Shown here: positions 56,495-60,000 of the stretch, in pieces | How positions within the stretch are numbered: the stretch's first letter is position 1 | Layout of the letters: each line of letters opens with the position of its first letter | Origin: Liolophura sinensis | Taxonomy: Eukaryota > Mollusca > Polyplacophora > Chitonida > Chitonidae | Assembly: GCF_032854445.1 (NCBI RefSeq) | Contig: NC_088301.1 | Location: forward strand, 45,815,116 to 45,875,115 | Length of the DNA: 60,000 nt | Direction: 5' to 3' | Notes under the pieces: generated by a model | What the model saw: the letters and a program-made list of their open reading frames with translations, nothing else | The model's database searches: none | What the model was told of the DNA's origin: nothing | Position numbers and translations under genes: made by a program

Positions 56495-59400
56495 TTACAA
56501 TTCATCTTTGGGTCCGTCTGAAAGAAATAAGAAACAACAAACTGACTTTTTAGCATCTACAATAACTTTAGGTGGACAACTTTGTAGATTTGTGTTTTGT
56601 GTGTCCCTGCTGAAATGCTCTCCAATATTTCAAATGCTTGTTCCCCCCCCCCCCCCCCCACAATGGAAAAAAAGACATCTGAATTTCTGAATGGTTCAGA
56701 ATTGTAAAAAAAAAAAAATCAAAAGGATCTAAATGTCTGTCAATTAAATGACTTTAAATAAAGCTCGGTGCAAATCAAGTGGTGTTAAAATGAAGAGGGA
56801 TGCCACAAGTTTCCAAACCAAACTTCAAAACCAGGGATTGCACACACCAACAACACAAATCTACCCAGTGGTTCAACCATCAATGGTGGGGATTCAGTAA
56901 ACAGCAGGCTTCATAAAACTGGCTAAATTTGAAGCATTCAGATTGCAAAACAAATAATACTATTATCATTACATATATTTATGTAGAATGAACACTTAAG
57001 CAAATTTAATTTCTTAACACATCTTATTTTTAACATCAGAAATTTCAAGCAAATTTAAGAAAAAAGATGCAAAAACCATGCATAAAAGACAAAAACGACT
57101 TGAATCTGCTGAATGATTTTGCTGTCCCTCCAATGAACATAAATCGGTAATTCAGCACTTCACATCCATGCCATAAATATTTGTACTTAGTTTAACTTAT
57201 ATATTACATGTCACACTGTGTAAACCACAAGTGACTTTTTCAACAGTTAAACGTTAGTCTTGTACACTGTATTAATTTATAAAGTTACATGTTATTATAA
57301 AGGTGTCGTAATACATGATTATATATAATCCCATCAACCAGGTGTTGTCAAGGCCTTCACAGGAAAATCACTGTTTAGCCTTCGTACTACTTCGTCACCA
57401 TACAAGTTGGCTATATAACTGTTGCCATGACAGTGCTGAATAACATACATGTGCTTCTGGTTCGTTAAGATAATGTCGTGTGTGTTGTATCAAAACTACT
57501 TTCGCGGATCGGAGAGATTTCTTGTCATTCTATCACAAACGCACAATCCATGTTTGCAGAACCACGATGTCATCCTATGGCGCATGTTCAAGCTTTGTAG
57601 TTTACAGTACTACAAATATCACAGATAACTGAATGTCATTTTGTTCAAAATTCCGTATTTGAAGGCATAAAGAGTTCAAAAACTCATCCATCTGGCTGCA
57701 GATTGTACTCACCTTTTCTCTGTATCTTTTTGTGTCATCATCAGTATCTTTTTCAGTATCGCCACCATCTTCTTCATCAGCATCCACCTCTCCTTCGTCA
57801 TCATCAGCAGCAGCTTCTCATCATCATCCTCCTCCTCTGGTTCCTCCTCAATCTAATAATCAAAAACAAATTACCAGATAATAATGTGGAATTGTGAAGT
57901 TTAACCAATCACCATTTGTTGTTCTTGACCTACTTTGTATCTGTTCAATCCTCGGTGAACAGATGTCATGTCCTAAACCACATAACCTCAAACATAACAA
58001 CTTTAAAAAATGAATACCAACATAGATATATATATAGATACAAATGCAAAAAGGCGCATAAATCATTATCTCAAAATCTAAAATGTAACTTTTTTCTTGT
58101 GTGAAATTGATGGCACCGATTTTGAACGTTACCTTTAGATAGAAAGACTCAGGTCTAACACTTCTCATTTACCTACGTGGCAATTTTTTACCTCCATATT
58201 TATTTCTAGTTTATGCCCTAAGATCATTTCACTTGAAAACATGGAATCTTAACGTTCCTGATAAAATGGCAACCACAATGCCATGGGATGAATGATGTCT
58301 AAAATCATAGGCTTACTGGCAATGTTGTTGTTAGTAAATTACGTATAAAGTTAACGGACTTACAGGTGCATCCGCTGGAATGTCCAGGCTCATTCTCATC
58401 ATGCGCTCAACTCGCTCGGCAAAACCATTTGTGTCTGGCACCATGAAGCCTGATCGCATCGTGGCTGTCTCAAACATCACCACGGCCAAATCCTTGGCTG
58501 TTTGGTCTTCCTTGTCAGCCTGAAACAACGGTTAATGCCTTTTACTGTGATGATGTTTGTTTAGGATTCCCACCAACGGCTCAAAATGTCTATCAAGGAT
58601 GTTATATATTATTTTTCCTCACCCAAAGACTTTTAAGAATTTTTGTCTATGTCTAAAATCTTGATCAAGGATAATTGACAAATGAACAGATGAAGGAAAA
58701 TTTTAAATATTGCTGCAGCATTTTCTACACTTCAGAGAAACTGGATTTCAAAGGTGCAAAGAACTGTTCTTCGGAAAAAACTGACCATACGATTAATATG
58801 AAATACACTTCAAATATTACAAGTTCTTTTTTTTTAGTTCTTACCTCAATTCTAGATTTCAATTCCTTAATGAGTGGATGACGGGTGTTAATTTCCAAAG
58901 TCTTTTTCTGATTAGCATAAAATCTGTAATGAGAAAATACAATCACTGATTAAAACTCTAAATCTTTAGGAAATGTTTCCTATAACTGATTAAAACATAA
59001 ACATATTGTTCAATTGTACCTGTGTATAAGTTACATGGGCTCACCTCAGGAAGACTAATCAAGCACTCACGAGTCATTCATGAAGCACAAGGCAAATTTT
59101 CATCAGTGATGAGCAGTACTAATATCAAGAGTATATTTACCATCATCAACAGTGCTAAAATGAAACAGGCCTGGGGTGAAACTATTAACCCCAACTCCAG
59201 GACAATGTCAACCAGGGGGTTGAAATTAACAGCCTTAGAAAGGCACAATTTACTTGTGAGTAACTTGTAGATGCTAAAAAGTCATCTGGAGTAATGGCTG
59301 TCCCAGGACAAGTGCATTCTTAACATTCAGAGGCCACTTTCACAAAACTTAGTAAGTCTCATTCATGTAACTTCTTTCATAAAGATGTTGCCTAAGGTGA

Positions 59401-60000
59401 TGTCATTTACGAGAAAAGTTACGAAAAAATGATTTATGACGTGTTGTGAAAGTGGCCCCAGTTCTCTATTTCTAACAGTAGAACAAGTGGTTAATTTTTC
59501 AAAGCCAACTGGAAAATTTAATTTTGAGCCCTCTCAACAGTATCGAGATGAAACTATATATTTTTTTTTTGTATAATTACATATACAGGCAAACATACAT
59601 AGAAAAATCATTAGATGGAGCCAGGGTCAATACGAAGATGCACTGAGTAAATGCTTTGGTAGATTTCTGCTCAGAGTCTGGGGCTGATTCCAGGAAGCCA
59701 TTTCTGACTTTAGTCAAAATTTTTTAATGTGATTTTAGAGCTTATTTTGTGGCTGTGTAAATTAAAACTTTGACCACCCAATAAATGTGATCAGAGGACA
59801 AATGTGCATAGATTTCATTTCCCAGTATCAAACACTAAGCTTTATAAGGAGGGTTTTAAATTTTGACTTAAGTTAGGAAAGGCTTTGTGGATAGGTCCCA
59901 GGTTTAGAATTAAAGAATTAAAACTTACTGTTGACTGGGATCTTGGGCTTTAGCATAAGCTTGAGCTCTCATAATCCTTTCCATGTTGCCAGACCATCCA
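56495..60000 (-). CDS. HSP90B1: Endoplasmin (GRP94), 3' exons, partial
   Basis: Minus-strand exons, 5' to 3': one running off the window edge and ending at about 59933, 58845-58923, 58364-58519, 57713-57852, and a probable last exon at 56495-56517. The first ends GWSGNMERIMRAQAYAKAQD. It joins FYANQKKTLEINTRHPLIKE in correct phase, then ADKEDQTAKDLAVVMFETAT, MRSGFMVPDTNGFAERVERM and LDIPADAP. This is the C-terminal dimerisation region of the ER-resident HSP90 chaperone, which folds secreted and membrane proteins. The exon at 57713 begins IEEEPEEEDDDE. It then needs a one-base shift to continue as AAADDDEGEVDADEEDGGDT, suggesting an assembly indel. The last exon has a strong polypyrimidine acceptor and reads GPKDEL-stop, the ER retention signal. 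Its entry phase does not fit the previous donor, so a small exon may be missing. Confidence 0.88.
56643..56659. repeat. Poly(C) run
   Basis: Seventeen consecutive C in the intron before the proposed KDEL exon of endoplasmin. Prone to length error. Confidence 0.9.
59332..59459. repeat. MITE-like foldback in endoplasmin intron
   Basis: GGCCACTTTCACAAAAC at the left is inverted as GTTGTGAAAGTGGCC at the right. The interior is AT-rich and non-coding. Confidence 0.7.
59680..59905. repeat. MITE-like family 4 foldback in endoplasmin intron
   Basis: The left arm GGGGCTGATTCCAGGAAGCC then CTGACTTTAGTCAAAATTT is inverted imperfectly as AAATTTTGACTTAAG and GGAAAGGCTTTGTGGATAGG then TCCCAG. A partial relative is at 20829-20896. 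Confidence 0.65.

Overview
This is a eukaryotic, almost certainly animal, genomic window. It is AT-rich and has spliced genes with GT-AG introns, long (AT)n microsatellites, tRNA-derived SINE-like repeats, MITE-like foldbacks and degenerate transposons. The repeat style and gene content point to a lophotrochozoan, most likely a mollusc; that assignment is inference. A 200-base N block marks it as an assembled scaffold.

Left part (1-14.2 kb) is repeat-rich. It holds a decayed DIRS-like retrotransposon (5.3-7.15 kb) interrupted by a SINE with a 13-bp target duplication. It also holds a decayed piggyBac transposon (8148-10436) that still has its TTAA target and terminal repeats. A single-exon HIT-like gene on the minus strand (12169-13007) is cut by the N gap and one frameshift. 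Two diverged copies of a local duplication flank this gene (about 270-1200 plus 10990-11335, versus about 13290-14225). The first copy was split by roughly 9.5 kb of inserted DNA.

14.2-26.9 kb is largely non-coding, with scattered MITE/SINE relics and a possible G-quadruplex tract.

26.9-36.8 kb holds a complete secreted animal haem peroxidase gene on the plus strand. I could chain 13 exons with matching phases into a 718-residue protein. It has a signal peptide, an RVKR propeptide site, distal and proximal histidines and the catalytic arginine, and a poly(A) signal follows the stop.

36.8-43.4 kb holds an intronless decayed coding relic on the minus strand and a neighbouring plus-strand ORF broken by a single TGA. 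It also holds tRNA-derived SINEs and an exact 22 x 50 bp minisatellite.

43.4-49.6 kb is dominated by one very large minus-strand exon. It encodes about 74 tandem D-x-D-G-D-G-(I/V)-P-D calcium-loop repeats, roughly half aspartate, followed by a basic Lys/Gln-rich tail. The repeats resemble thrombospondin type 3 loops without their cysteines, closer in style to bacterial TSP3 repeats. This is the most unusual object in the window. Its 5' exon, expected to carry a secretion signal, was not found. An extracellular calcium-binding or mineral-matrix role is plausible but inferred.

56.5-60 kb holds the 3' exons of endoplasmin (GRP94/HSP90B1) on the minus strand, running off the window edge. They include a probable KDEL-encoding last exon and an apparent one-base frameshift in the acidic tail. 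Two MITE-like foldbacks lie in one of its introns.
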